Assembly (NCBI RefSeq): GCF_000265425.1
Contig: NC_018014.1
Location: 4,154,001 to 4,218,000 of the forward strand
From: Terriglobus roseus DSM 18391
Lineage (GTDB): Bacteria > Acidobacteriota > Terriglobia > Terriglobales > Acidobacteriaceae
Direction of reading: 5' to 3'
Length of the DNA: 64,000 bases
Below the pieces are notes generated by a model. The model had not been told where the DNA came from, did not search any database, and saw only the letters and a program-made list of their open reading frames with translations. The translations under genes and the position numbers were made by a program. Shown piece by piece: positions 8,657-17,436 of this stretch (position 1 is its first letter; every line of letters begins with the position of its first letter).

Positions 8657-8680
8657 AAGCCCCGGAGTGCTCCGGGGCTT
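8657..8680. terminator. Shared terminator of two convergent barrel genes
   Basis: AAGCCCCGGAG (8657-8667) pairs perfectly with CTCCGGGGCTT (8670-8680) across a TG centre. The tail TCTGCTTTGG on the plus strand is moderately U-rich. It lies between the convergent genes at 8033-8620 and 8705-9307. Confidence 0.8.
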
Positions 8681-8704
8681 CTGCTTTGGTTCGATAGCGG
8701 ACGT

Positions 8705-9307
8705 TTAGAAGTGGTATGCCAGGCCCAGGGTGGGCATGGAGATGACTTCGTAGCGGCCGGTCTTGAAGTTCTGGTTATCCAGCTTAAAGTCAGGCGCCTT
8801 TGCGAGAAGTCCGCGGTATCCAATGCGGATGTCGTAGCTGGGGCTGATCTCATAGGCCAAGCCCGCGCCAAAGAAACCACCCAGCGAGATCTGCCGCTTG
8901 GCATCCAGCGATTGGGTCTCAAAGTCACGAATCGGCGAGAACATGATGGCGCCGATACCGACTTCCGCAAACGGATTGTAGTTGCGGTAGTTCCGGCTAT
9001 AGACGTAGCCGAACGAGACTTCCTGCTGGCGCGTGTGAACCTGGTAGCGCTTGAAGCTGGTCGCCGTCAGATCGCTGGTGTACTGCGAGAAGCTGTAGTT
9101 TGCTTCCAGCGCGCTGCGAGGCGTCAACATAAAGCGATAACTGGCCAGCGCGCCAAGAGCCATGCTGGCATTCAGTTGCGATCCCTGGCCGTTGACCTGG
9201 GGCGGGATATTTCCGGTTGCGCTAAGGCTTACATCCTGGCGGCTCTCCTGAGCATGGGCCGACATTGCGCCAGCCAGCAGAGCACACATCCACATCATCT
9301 TCTTCAT
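8705..9307 (-). CDS. Outer-membrane beta-barrel protein, OmpA-like barrel type
   Basis: A 200-aa protein with signal peptide MKKMMWMCALLAGAMSAHAQ; start chosen at the ATG at 9307, which places the signal at the N-terminus (the frame is open 12 codons further). The mature part alternates strands such as ALGALASYRFMLTPRSALEANYSFSQY, VSFGYVYSRNYRNYNPFAEVGIGA and GGFFGAGLAYEISPSYDIRIGYRGL. It ends ISMPTLGLAYHF, with the terminal phenylalanine favoured by the BAM complex. Fits small 8-strand barrels; no function can be assigned. Convergent with the 8033-8620 barrel, which shares the layout but not clear sequence identity. Confidence 0.82.
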   Translation of the reverse strand: MKKMMWMCALLAGAMSAHAQESRQDVSLSATGNIPPQVNGQGSQLNASMALGALASYRFMLTPRSALEANYSFSQYTSDLTATSFKRYQVHTRQQEVSFGYVYSRNYRNYNPFAEVGIGAIMFSPIRDFETQSLDAKRQISLGGFFGAGLAYEISPSYDIRIGYRGLLAKAPDFKLDNQNFKTGRYEVISMPTLGLAYHF

Positions 9308-9424
9308 TCGTATGACCAACCTCAACGTCTTCCGGTGACTCATCGCAGCCAGTCTGGCGCGTGCAACGGACGTACATGTTTCATTGTACCTGTTAGGACT
9401 GCCCTGATCGCCGGAAGTGAGCGA

Positions 9425-10348
9425 TCAATCCGCACGTTCGGGTACAAAGCAGTATGCGCCGCCGGTTGTCTCAGCATATTCCCTTACGCCCTTGAGGAAT
9501 TCGAGTGCGGCATGGGAAAGGTTCGCTTCTTTGCGATGGACGAGGCGGAGCTTGCGTTCCATCTGCAGTTCTTTGACATGGACGCGGACGAGCGCGCCGC
9601 TCTTGAGTTCGCGTTCGACGGTGAGACCGGGTACGAGCGCGACGCCATTGCCGAGTTCGACGAAACGGCGGACGGCTTCAAGGCTGGGGAGTTCCACGTC
9701 GATGCGCAGCTCAGTTTTATGGCGGCGGAAGGCTTCGACGACCTTAATCCGCTGTGGCGAGGGGACGTTGTGCGCGATGAAGTTCTGGTCGCCGAGGTCG
9801 CGGATGGAGACCGATTTCGTGCGGGCGAGGGCGTGGCGCGGGTTGACGACAAAGGCCAGTTCGTCGCGATAGACGACGATGGATTTGAGGGCGCGGTCGT
9901 CGGGTTTGAAGCTGAGGACGCCGATCTCGACGGAGTGAAGCAGGACTTCGTCGGCGATGCGGCTGGCGAGCGAGCGCTGCACGCTGACCTTGACGCGCGG
10001 GTGCAGGCGGCGGAAGCCGTCAAGTACGGGCAGCAGGTAGAGGCAGGTGTACTCGTTTGCGGCGAGGTTGAGTGTGCCGCGATGGAGGCTGCGGAGTTCG
10101 CCGAGTGCGTGGTTGGCTTCGACGCGCAGGTTTAGTAGTTTTTGTGCGTACTCGCGAAGGACCTCACCGGCGTCTGTTAGAAGGCCATCGCGTGAGGCGC
10201 GGTCGAAGAGGGCTTCGCCGAGCTGGCCTTCGAGCTTGGCGACTGCCTGGCTTACGGCCGGCTGCGTTCGATGCAGGCGCGCTGCGGCTCGCGAAAAGCT
10301 GCGCTCTTCCGCGACTGCAAGAAAGGTTTCGAGTGCGAACAGGTCCAA
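9425..10348 (-). CDS. LysR-type transcriptional regulator, divergent from leuA
   Basis: A 307-aa LTTR. The N-terminal winged HTH is clear: MDLFALETFLAVAEERSFSRAAARLHRTQPAVSQAVAKLE, followed by the linker helix and a C-terminal periplasmic-binding-protein-like effector domain (from about residue 90: TLNLAANEYTCLYLLPVLDGF). The start is TTG at 10348 with AGGAG about 9 bases upstream; no in-frame ATG fits better. It is transcribed away from the leu/ilv operon across a 112-base gap holding a T-N11-A palindrome. Known LTTRs usually control the divergent operon and themselves, so it is the best candidate regulator of branched-chain amino acid synthesis here. The effector is unknown. Confidence 0.93.
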   Translation of the reverse strand: MDLFALETFLAVAEERSFSRAAARLHRTQPAVSQAVAKLEGQLGEALFDRASRDGLLTDAGEVLREYAQKLLNLRVEANHALGELRSLHRGTLNLAANEYTCLYLLPVLDGFRRLHPRVKVSVQRSLASRIADEVLLHSVEIGVLSFKPDDRALKSIVVYRDELAFVVNPRHALARTKSVSIRDLGDQNFIAHNVPSPQRIKVVEAFRRHKTELRIDVELPSLEAVRRFVELGNGVALVPGLTVERELKSGALVRVHVKELQMERKLRLVHRKEANLSHAALEFLKGVREYAETTGGAYCFVPERAD

Positions 10349-10390
10349 CGGGACAGACTCCTATGGCGGGTAAACAGCAAATCGCCCTAT

Positions 10391-10457
10391 AAGTACTTCT
10401 GATGATGCTATCACCGCATATAAACATTCCTTATCGCTATACTTCAATACAGAGGGA
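10391..10457 (+). promoter_or_regulatory. Candidate LTTR operator and promoter of the leu/ilv operon
   Basis: ATAA-N7-TTAT (10420-10434) is an interrupted palindrome of the T-N11-A type favoured by LysR regulators. TATACT (10438-10443) is a good -10 box. No good -35 lies 17 bases upstream, as expected for an activator-dependent promoter; the palindrome overlaps that position. AAGTACTT (10391-10398) is a second short palindrome. AGAGGGA (10451-10457) is the leuA ribosome site. A start near 10450 would give only about 10 bases of leader, leaving no room for attenuation. Confidence 0.5.
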
Positions 10458-10460
10458 CCG

Positions 10461-11624
10461 ATGAGCACTACATCCGACCGTGTATTTTTCTTTGACACCA
10501 CGCTGCGCGATGGCGAGCAATCGCCGGGCTGCACCATGCACCATGAAGAGAAGCTGCGCTTTGCGCACCAGCTTGGGGCATTGGGCGTGGACATTATCGA
10601 GGCTGGCTTTCCGATCGCCTCGGACGGCGATTTTGCCAGCGTTCAGGCGATTGCACGCGAAGTGCGCGGACCGCGCATTGCTGCGCTGGCACGCTGCAAG
10701 ACGGGCGATATCGAGCGCGCGGCACGGGCCGTGGAAGGTGCCGGCAGCAATCGCATCCACACCTTTATTGCGTCGAGCGATCTGCATCTGGAAGCGAAGC
10801 TTCGCATCACGCGTCAGCAGGCTCTGGACCAGACGGGCGAATGTGTGCGCCTGGCGAAGACTTACACCGAGGATGTTGAGTTCTCGGCGGAAGATGCGAC
10901 GCGCTCCGATCGCGAGTTCCTGGTGCAGATGGTCGAGATTGCGATAGCGGCTGGTGCTACGACGATCAACCTGCCGGATACTGTCGGCTATTCGACACCC
11001 GCGGAGTATCGCGCGATGTTTGAGTCAATGTGCGCGCGTTTCAGCGGCGCGAAGGACGTGATCTTTTCCACGCACTGCCATGACGATCTTGGCCTTGCCG
11101 TCATTAATACGGTGAGTGGTGTGGAGGGTGGTGCGCGCCAGGTCGAGGTGTCGATGCATGGCATCGGTGAACGTGCCGGTAACGCTGCCCTGGAAGAGGT
11201 TGCGGCACTCTTCAAGATCCGCCATGACCAGTACCCGTTCAGCAACAACCTGAAGATGGATGAGATTGGCGCGACGAGCAAGATGCTGGACGGCATCATC
11301 TCGTTTGCACCGTCGCCGAATAAGGCGATTGTGGGTAAGAACGCGTTTGCGCATGCCAGCGGGATTCATCAGCACGGGATGCTGGCCAATCCGCTGACCT
11401 ACGAGATTATGAAGCCTGCCATCTTCGGTGTGGACGCCAACACCATTGTGCTGGGTAAGCACAGCGGCCGTCGCGCGCTGGAACATCGCCTGAAGGAACT
11501 GGGGTTCGACCTGAACAAGGACGAGGTCGAGCAGACCTATACGCGGTTCACGGCGCTGGCCGATCGCAAGAAGAATATCTACGACCAGGACATTGTGGCG
11601 CTGGTGCCGCAGTCCGTCTCGTAG
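10461..11624 (+). CDS. leuA: 2-isopropylmalate synthase, catalytic part only
   Basis: Condenses acetyl-CoA with 2-oxoisovalerate, the first committed leucine step. Motifs: DTTLRDGEQSPG (12-23), the metal histidines H205/H207 in STHCHDDLGLAV, the GERAGN loop and VLGKHSGRRA. The product is 387 aa and stops after the second linker subdomain; classical LeuA proteins are about 510 aa because of the C-terminal LeuA_dimer domain that binds leucine. That domain is absent and is not found in the 83 bases before leuB. A homocitrate or citramalate synthase is possible from length alone, but position in the leu operon favours LeuA. First gene of the operon. Confidence 0.92.
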   Translation: MSTTSDRVFFFDTTLRDGEQSPGCTMHHEEKLRFAHQLGALGVDIIEAGFPIASDGDFASVQAIAREVRGPRIAALARCKTGDIERAARAVEGAGSNRIHTFIASSDLHLEAKLRITRQQALDQTGECVRLAKTYTEDVEFSAEDATRSDREFLVQMVEIAIAAGATTINLPDTVGYSTPAEYRAMFESMCARFSGAKDVIFSTHCHDDLGLAVINTVSGVEGGARQVEVSMHGIGERAGNAALEEVAALFKIRHDQYPFSNNLKMDEIGATSKMLDGIISFAPSPNKAIVGKNAFAHASGIHQHGMLANPLTYEIMKPAIFGVDANTIVLGKHSGRRALEHRLKELGFDLNKDEVEQTYTRFTALADRKKNIYDQDIVALVPQSVS

Positions 11625-11707
11625 TTTCCCGATATCTCACAGGGCAGCAACACCGCTGGCTTGTTGACTCGTTCGGCGCACTGCGCCTCTGAATTGCTGG
11701 AGCATTC

Positions 11708-12808
11708 ATGAAGTTGAAGATCGCACTCCTCGCCGGTGACGGCATCGGCCCTGAAGTGACGCAGGAAGCTGTGAACGTACTGAATGCCGTCGCTGCAAGT
11801 GGCGGCCACACCTTCGAGTATGTGCCGCTGCTGATTGGTGGCGCAGCCATCGACGCACACGGTACACCGCTTCCGGACGAGACGCTGCAGGCCACGCTGG
11901 CCTGCGATGCCGCGTTGCTGGGTGCGGTGGGTGATAACAAGTTCAACAAGCTGGCACCGAGTGAGCGGCCGGAGGCGGGCCTGCTCAAGATCCGTTCAGA
12001 GCTTGGCGGCTTTGCGAATCTGCGTCCTGCCGTCGCGTACAAGGCTCTTGCGGACAACTCTCCACTGCGGCCCGAGATCACTGAGGGCGCTGACATCATG
12101 TTTGTGCGTGAGCTGCTGGGTGGCTTGTACTTCGGTCAGCCGCGCCAGTGGGACAAGCAGACTGGCCGCGCGCACAACACCATGGTCTACACGCAGGAAG
12201 AGGTCGAGCGCGTTGCGCGCATCGCCTTCGATATCGCAGCGAAGCGCCCGAAGCGCAAGCTGACCAGCGTGGACAAGGCGAACGTTCTGGAGTGCTCGCA
12301 GATGTGGCGCTTCGTCGTCGACCAGGTTGCGAAGGACTATCCGACGGTCACCGTCGAGCATCAGCTTGTCGACTCCATGGCCATCCACCTGATGAACCGT
12401 CCACGCGACTTCGATGTGGTGCTGACCGAGAACTTGTTCGGCGACATCCTCTCGGATGAGAGCGGCGTCATCACGGGATCGCTTGGCATGCTGCCTTCGG
12501 CAACGCTGGGCGGCAAGGTGAATCTGTATGAGCCGGTGCATGGTTCTGCGCCCGATATCGCGGGCCAGGGCAAAGCGAATCCGATTGGCGCGATCCTGAC
12601 TGCGGCGATGGTGCTGCGCTTCTCCGCGAACCTGGAGCGCGAGGCAAAGATCATCGAAGATGCCGTGGTCAAGGTGCTTGAGGCTGGATATCGCACGAGC
12701 GACATTGCGCGCGGTGACATTGCGGGGCAGACGAAGGTTTCGACGATGGAGATGGGACGACTGGTTCTGGATCGCGTAGAAGCCGAGCTGGGAGTAGCCG
12801 CGTCATGA
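11708..12808 (+). CDS. leuB: 3-isopropylmalate dehydrogenase
   Basis: NAD-dependent oxidative decarboxylation of 3-isopropylmalate to 2-oxoisocaproate. The 366-aa product has the normal length and order: MKLKIALLAGDGIGPEVTQEAV at the N-terminus, the RSELGGFANLRPA substrate loop, the ELLGGLYFGQPR segment, the catalytic/metal region LTENLFGDILSDESGVITGSLGMLPSA, and the NAD site EPVHGSAPDIAGQGKANPIGAILTAAM. It follows leuA by 83 bases that hold only a small GGCGC/GCGCC hairpin (11674-11686). Its TGA overlaps the next ATG (ATGA), so the 67-aa gene behind it is translationally coupled. Confidence 0.97.
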   Translation: MKLKIALLAGDGIGPEVTQEAVNVLNAVAASGGHTFEYVPLLIGGAAIDAHGTPLPDETLQATLACDAALLGAVGDNKFNKLAPSERPEAGLLKIRSELGGFANLRPAVAYKALADNSPLRPEITEGADIMFVRELLGGLYFGQPRQWDKQTGRAHNTMVYTQEEVERVARIAFDIAAKRPKRKLTSVDKANVLECSQMWRFVVDQVAKDYPTVTVEHQLVDSMAIHLMNRPRDFDVVLTENLFGDILSDESGVITGSLGMLPSATLGGKVNLYEPVHGSAPDIAGQGKANPIGAILTAAMVLRFSANLEREAKIIEDAVVKVLEAGYRTSDIARGDIAGQTKVSTMEMGRLVLDRVEAELGVAAS

Positions 12809-13008
12809 CGCAGCGAACAACGTCTTCCCCGCTGCTGCGCGTTCTGATCGTGAACATCTTCATCATTGCCGGACTGGTAATGGTGCAGCGTAGCGGGAAG
12901 CTGACCGGCGGCATGATCGGCTTCTACGTATTCTTTTTCGTGGCGGCCAACGCATTGATGTACTTCTCCGCACGCGCGCGTCGGCGGATGATGGAACGCA
13001 ACAGGTAG
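12805..13008 (+). CDS. 67-aa membrane protein coupled between leuB and leuC
   Basis: Starts in an ATGA overlap with the leuB stop and ends 13 bases before leuC, so it is an integral part of the operon. Residues about 11-27 ([17 protein letters not shown]) and 35-53 ([19 protein letters not shown]) are two transmembrane segments joined by a short SGKLTGG turn. The C-terminus is strongly basic ([11 protein letters not shown]) and so probably cytosolic. No catalytic motif and no family recognised. Candidate roles are a small membrane anchor or transport accessory; nothing in the sequence decides. Confidence 0.75.
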   Translation: MTQRTTSSPLLRVLIVNIFIIAGLVMVQRSGKLTGGMIGFYVFFFVAANALMYFSARARRRMMERNR

Positions 13009-13021
13009 GAAAGCTAACGAT

Positions 13022-14488
13022 ATGTCGACACCGAAAACGCTCTTCGAAAAAGTCTGGCAGCAACATCTGGTGGCCGAGCCCGCGGGCGAACCGCCGTTGC
13101 TCTACATTGATCTGCAACTGGTCCATGAAGTGACATCGCCGCAGGCGTTTGAAGGTCTGCGCCTGGCCGGCCGCAAGCTGCGCCGCCCGGACCGCCACAT
13201 CGCCACCGTGGATCACAATGTACCGACGACCAGCGTGCAGGATCGGCTGCACATCGTAGATCAGATTGCGTCGAAGCAGGTGCAGGCACTGCGCAATAAC
13301 TGCGCTGAGTTCGGCATTGAGTTCTTCGACGTGCAGGATGCGTCTCAGGGCATCGTGCACATGATTGGACCGGAGCTGGGTGCGACAAAGCCCGGCATGA
13401 CGATTGTCTGCGGCGACTCGCACACGAGCACGCATGGTGCGTTCGGTGCGATGGCTTTCGGCATCGGCACCAGCGAAGTCGAGCATGTGATGGCGACGCA
13501 GACACTGCCGCAGCCGAAGCCGAAGACCTTCCGCATTAACGTAGAGGGCGAACTGCCCTTTGGCGTGACGGCGAAGGACATCATTCTCGACATCATCGGG
13601 CGTATCGGCACCGATGGTGCGACCGGGTATGCCGTGGAGTATGCAGGTTCTGCCATCCGCGCGTTGAGCATGGAAGGCCGCATGACGGTCTGCAACATGA
13701 GCATTGAAGCAGGCGCGCGCGCCGGCATGATCGCTCCGGATGAGACGACGTTTGCTTACCTGAAGGGGCGGCGCTTCAGCCCGCAGGGCACAGCGTGGGA
13801 TGAGGCCGTCGCTCACTGGCAGACGCTGCCGACTGACGAAGGTGCGACCTTCGATCGCGAGATGCACATTGATGCCGCAACGCTGGCCCCTGCAGTGACG
13901 TGGGGCACATCGCCGGGCATGCACGCGACGATCGATGGGAATGTGCCGACACTGGATGAGGCTCCGTCCGAGGCCGACAAGAAGAGCTTTGCAAAGGCCT
14001 ACGAGTACATGGACCTGAAGCCTGGCATGCCAATGGATCAGATCAAGATTGACACGGTCTTCCTTGGTTCGTGCACGAACGGCCGCATCGAGGATCTGCG
14101 CGCTGCAGCCGCTGTCGTGAAGGGGCACCACATTGCGACGAAGATTCGCGCGATGGTTGTGCCCGGATCGCAGGCGGTGAAGCGGCAGGCGGAAGCAGAG
14201 GGTCTGGACGAGATCTTCAAGACCGCGGGCTTTGAGTGGCGCGAACCAGGATGCAGCATGTGCCTGGGCATGAACCCGGACATTCTGCAGCCCGGCGAGC
14301 GTTGCGCATCGACTTCAAACCGCAACTTCGAAGGCCGCCAGGGTCGTGGTGGACGTACGCATCTGGTGTCGCCCGAGATGGCGGCTGCGGCTGCGATCAC
14401 CGGGCACTTCACGGATATTCGCAAGTGGAAGAGCAACGAGCTGAATATTGCAACGAAGCAGATGCTCGCAGAAGGAGGATCGCTGTAA
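13022..14488 (+). CDS. leuC: 3-isopropylmalate dehydratase, large subunit
   Basis: Aconitase-family [4Fe-4S] subunit that isomerises 2- to 3-isopropylmalate together with LeuD. The 488-aa product shows [12 protein letters not shown] at the start, the TVDHNVPT-like DHN motif, [24 protein letters not shown], and the three cluster cysteines C351 (GSCTNGR), C411 and C414 (CSMCLGMN). The C-terminal [14 protein letters not shown] block is standard. A GGAGGA inside its 3' end (14473-14478) serves leuD, and TAATG couples the two genes by one base. Of normal length and apparently functional. Confidence 0.97.
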   Translation: MSTPKTLFEKVWQQHLVAEPAGEPPLLYIDLQLVHEVTSPQAFEGLRLAGRKLRRPDRHIATVDHNVPTTSVQDRLHIVDQIASKQVQALRNNCAEFGIEFFDVQDASQGIVHMIGPELGATKPGMTIVCGDSHTSTHGAFGAMAFGIGTSEVEHVMATQTLPQPKPKTFRINVEGELPFGVTAKDIILDIIGRIGTDGATGYAVEYAGSAIRALSMEGRMTVCNMSIEAGARAGMIAPDETTFAYLKGRRFSPQGTAWDEAVAHWQTLPTDEGATFDREMHIDAATLAPAVTWGTSPGMHATIDGNVPTLDEAPSEADKKSFAKAYEYMDLKPGMPMDQIKIDTVFLGSCTNGRIEDLRAAAAVVKGHHIATKIRAMVVPGSQAVKRQAEAEGLDEIFKTAGFEWREPGCSMCLGMNPDILQPGERCASTSNRNFEGRQGRGGRTHLVSPEMAAAAAITGHFTDIRKWKSNELNIATKQMLAEGGSL

Positions 14489-15120
14489 TGGTTCCCATCA
14501 ACGAACTGAAGTCAAAGGCCATGCCGCTGCCGTTGCCGAACATCGACACGGATCAGATTATTCCGAAGCAGTTCCTGAAGCGCATCGAGCGCACGGGTTA
14601 TGAGGACTTCCTCTTCTACGACTGGCGTTACAACCTGGATGTGGCTGACTCCGTAACGCCGAACATGGACTTTGTGCTGAACAAGCCGGAGTACAAGGGC
14701 GCGCAGATCCTTATTGCGGAGAAGAACTTTGGTTGTGGCTCGTCGCGTGAGCATGCTGCGTGGGCGATCAATCAGTTTGGTTTCCTGGCGGTGATCGCGC
14801 CGACGTTCGCGGACATTTTTTATTCGAACGCGGGCAAGAACGGCATCATCCTGGTGCGATTGGATGACGAGCAGGTGAAGACGCTGATGGACCGGTCGAC
14901 GAAGAACCCGGACCACATCATCACGATCAACCTCGAACACCAGACCGTTACGGATGATGAGGGCTTTCACGCGCGGTTTGAGATTGATCCGTTCCGCAAG
15001 TTCTGCCTGCTGAACGGCTATGACGACATTGGTCTGACGCTGCGTCATGTGGACGACCTCGACAACTTTGAAGCGAAGCACGACAACGAATTCTGGTCTG
15101 CGCCGAAGACGGCTGCATAG
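14488..15120 (+). CDS. leuD: 3-isopropylmalate dehydratase, small subunit
   Basis: A 210-aa swivelling subunit of isopropylmalate isomerase. Start at ATG 14488 overlapping the leuC stop (TAATG); the frame continues upstream inside leuC but the family N-terminus begins here (PLPLPNIDTDQIIPKQFLK). The active-site loop GCGSSREHAAWAI and the FADIFYSNAGKNGIILV segment are intact. The C-terminal region FEIDPFRKFCLLNGYDDIGLTL is typical of the bacterial LeuD type. Ends 16 bases before ilvD. Confidence 0.97.
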   Translation: MVPINELKSKAMPLPLPNIDTDQIIPKQFLKRIERTGYEDFLFYDWRYNLDVADSVTPNMDFVLNKPEYKGAQILIAEKNFGCGSSREHAAWAINQFGFLAVIAPTFADIFYSNAGKNGIILVRLDDEQVKTLMDRSTKNPDHIITINLEHQTVTDDEGFHARFEIDPFRKFCLLNGYDDIGLTLRHVDDLDNFEAKHDNEFWSAPKTAA

Positions 15121-15136
15121 CAAGGAAAGAGATCAA

Positions 15137-16864
15137 GTGAGCAACGAATTACTCCCAGGCAAGCGTCAGTCCGCAGTTCTTACCGAAGGTCCTTCCCGCG
15201 CGGCTGCTCGCGCCATGCTGCGTGGCGTTGGATTCACGAAGGAAGATCTGCACAAGCCGATCATCGGCATTGCAAATACGTGGACCGAGATTGGGCCCTG
15301 TAACTATCACCTGCGTGATGTGGCCGAGGCTGTGAAGGAAGGCATTCGCGCAGCGGGCGGTACTCCTATGGAGTTCAACACTGTTACCATCTCCGATGGC
15401 ATCACGATGGGCACCGAGGGCATGAAGGCTTCGCTTATTTCGCGCGAAGTGATTGCCGACTCTATTGAACTGGTGGCGCGTGGCAACAGCTTTGATGGCC
15501 TGGTGTGCATTGCGGGCTGCGACAAGAACATGCCGGGTGCGGTGATGGCACTGGCGCGTCTCGATATCCCGGGCATGATGCTGTACGGCGGTTCGATTGC
15601 GCCGGGCCACATGCACGTGGGTGCGGACGGCAAGACGCCGGAGCCCGGCAGCAACAAGACGATCGACATCACGATTCAGCAGGTGTTTGAGGCCATTGGC
15701 GCGCATGCTGCGGGCAAGATCAATGATGCGCAGCTGGAAGAGGCCGAAGGCACGGCATGCCCGGGACCGGGTGCGTGCGGTGGTCAGTTCACGGCGAACA
15801 CCATGGCGATGGCCGGTGAGTTCCTGGGCATCAGCCCCATCCAGATCACGGGTGTTCCCGCGATGAGCCAGGACAAGCACGCAGCAAGCCGCGAGGCGGG
15901 CAAGCTGGTGATGGAGCTGGTTCGCAACAACATCAAGCCGTCGCAGATCATGACGCGTGAGGCGATCGATGATGCTATCGCCGCCGTCTGCGCGAGTGGC
16001 GGCAGCACCAATGCCGTACTGCACCTGATTGCGATTGCGCATGAGTTGCAGGTACCTCTGACGATGGATGACTTCGACACCATCAGCGAGAAGACGCCGT
16101 TCATTTGCGATCTGCAGCCCGGTGGCAAGCGCGTTGCGCGTGATTACCAGGATGCGGGTGGATCGCGTGTGCTGGCAGCGCGCCTGGTAGAGAAGGGCCT
16201 GCTGAACGGCAACACGCCGACAGTGACGGGCAAGAGTATTCGTGAAGAGGCGAAGTCCGCGGCAGAGACGCCGGGCCAGGATGTGATCCTGCCGTGGTCT
16301 GCACCGCTGAAGCCCACGGGTGGTCTTGTGATCCTGAAGGGCAATCTTGCGCCTGAGGGTTGCGTGGTGAAGGTGGCCGGACACGAGCGCGTTCTGCACA
16401 CCGGCCCTGCGCGTGTGTTCGATTCAGAAGATCTTTGCTTTGCTGCGGTAAACCGTGGCGACATCAAGCCGAACGATGTTTGCGTGATTCGTTATGAGGG
16501 CCCGAAGGGCGGACCGGGTATGCGCGAGATGCTGGCTGTGACGGCAGCGATCAAGGGCATTCCGGAGTTGAGCGAGACGGTAGCGCTGTTGACGGATGGA
16601 CGGTTCAGCGGTGCGACACGCGGTTTGATGGCGGGCCACGTTGCTCCGGAGGCACTGGATGGTGGTCCTATCGCGTTCGTGCACGAGGGCGACAGCATCA
16701 CCTTTGACATCAAGAATCGTGAGCTGCGTGTTGAGATCAGCGATGCGGAACTGGAAGCCCGCAAGAAGAACTTCAAGGCTCCGGAACCGCGGTATAAGCG
16801 TGGCGTTTTTGCGAAGTATGCCAACACCGTAAGCAGTGCCAGCCTGGGAGCCGTGACCTCTTGA
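15137..16864 (+). CDS. ilvD: Dihydroxy-acid dehydratase
   Basis: Fe-S enzyme dehydrating 2,3-dihydroxy-isovalerate and -methylvalerate to the 2-oxo acids for valine and isoleucine. The GTG at 15137, with AAGGAAAGAG (15122-15131) six bases upstream, gives a 575-aa product; the longer open frame would overlap leuD by about 70 bases. Motifs: GIANTWTEIGPCNYHL, VTISDGITMGTEGMKASL, the cluster motif CDKNMPG, CPGPGACGGQFTANTM, and the C-terminal LLTDGRFSGATRGLMAGHVAPEA. The stop overlaps the TTG start of the next gene (TTGA). Confidence 0.96.
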   Translation: MSNELLPGKRQSAVLTEGPSRAAARAMLRGVGFTKEDLHKPIIGIANTWTEIGPCNYHLRDVAEAVKEGIRAAGGTPMEFNTVTISDGITMGTEGMKASLISREVIADSIELVARGNSFDGLVCIAGCDKNMPGAVMALARLDIPGMMLYGGSIAPGHMHVGADGKTPEPGSNKTIDITIQQVFEAIGAHAAGKINDAQLEEAEGTACPGPGACGGQFTANTMAMAGEFLGISPIQITGVPAMSQDKHAASREAGKLVMELVRNNIKPSQIMTREAIDDAIAAVCASGGSTNAVLHLIAIAHELQVPLTMDDFDTISEKTPFICDLQPGGKRVARDYQDAGGSRVLAARLVEKGLLNGNTPTVTGKSIREEAKSAAETPGQDVILPWSAPLKPTGGLVILKGNLAPEGCVVKVAGHERVLHTGPARVFDSEDLCFAAVNRGDIKPNDVCVIRYEGPKGGPGMREMLAVTAAIKGIPELSETVALLTDGRFSGATRGLMAGHVAPEALDGGPIAFVHEGDSITFDIKNRELRVEISDAELEARKKNFKAPEPRYKRGVFAKYANTVSSASLGAVTS

Positions 16865-17436
16865 TCGAAGCGCTCAAATCGATCCTGAAGCAGGCGACGC
16901 ATGGCCGCTCGCCGGAGGACCTCGAAGCAGAGGCGGACCGGCTTGCGCTGGAACAGGCTGCGCTGGCTGCGAAGGCGGACGAGATCACGGCGCGTGCCGA
17001 GGAGCTGATGGCTTCGGCGCAGATGCGGCGGGATCGCGGCGACCGGATTGGTGCGGCGATCTTCTACGCGGAGGCGATTACGCTGCTGCGTGCGAACAGC
17101 AACACGACGCGGGAACTGGCGTATGCCTTGCGGCATGCTGCGGATGTTCGCAGCGAGTTGAAGGAATACGCGGTTGCAGGAGCGCACATTGAAGAGGCGA
17201 TCCGGCTGTATCGGTCGCTGGTGATGAGCGAAGAAGCGACACCGCTGGACCTGGCAAATGCGTTGCGCGTCGCTGCACTGAATGGTGAGCGCCAGGCGCA
17301 CTCAGCTTGGGTTGAGGCCTGCGATCTTTACACCGATCTGGCCATTACGACTGCAACCGATGAGTGCGCGCAACATCTGGAATGCCTGAAGCACCACAAC
17401 GAAGTGAGTAAGAATCTGCAGGAGCCCGCAGCATGA
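16861..17436 (+). CDS. 191-aa helical TPR-like protein between ilvD and ilvB
   Basis: Overlaps both neighbours: TTG start inside the ilvD stop and ATGA into ilvB, so it must be co-translated with the acetolactate synthase. GGGAG lies about 10 bases before the TTG. The protein is almost wholly helical and charged. Residues about 18-58 look like a coiled coil (DLEAEADRLALEQAALAAKADEI), followed by two or three TPR-like helix pairs (DRIGAAIFYAEAITLLRANS, LAYALRHAADVRSELKEYAVAGAHIEEAIRLYRSL, LDLANALRVAALNGERQ). No signal peptide, so cytosolic. Possibly a scaffold or assembly factor for neighbouring enzymes; this is inference from position only. Confidence 0.8.
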   Translation: MIEALKSILKQATHGRSPEDLEAEADRLALEQAALAAKADEITARAEELMASAQMRRDRGDRIGAAIFYAEAITLLRANSNTTRELAYALRHAADVRSELKEYAVAGAHIEEAIRLYRSLVMSEEATPLDLANALRVAALNGERQAHSAWVEACDLYTDLAITTATDECAQHLECLKHHNEVSKNLQEPAA

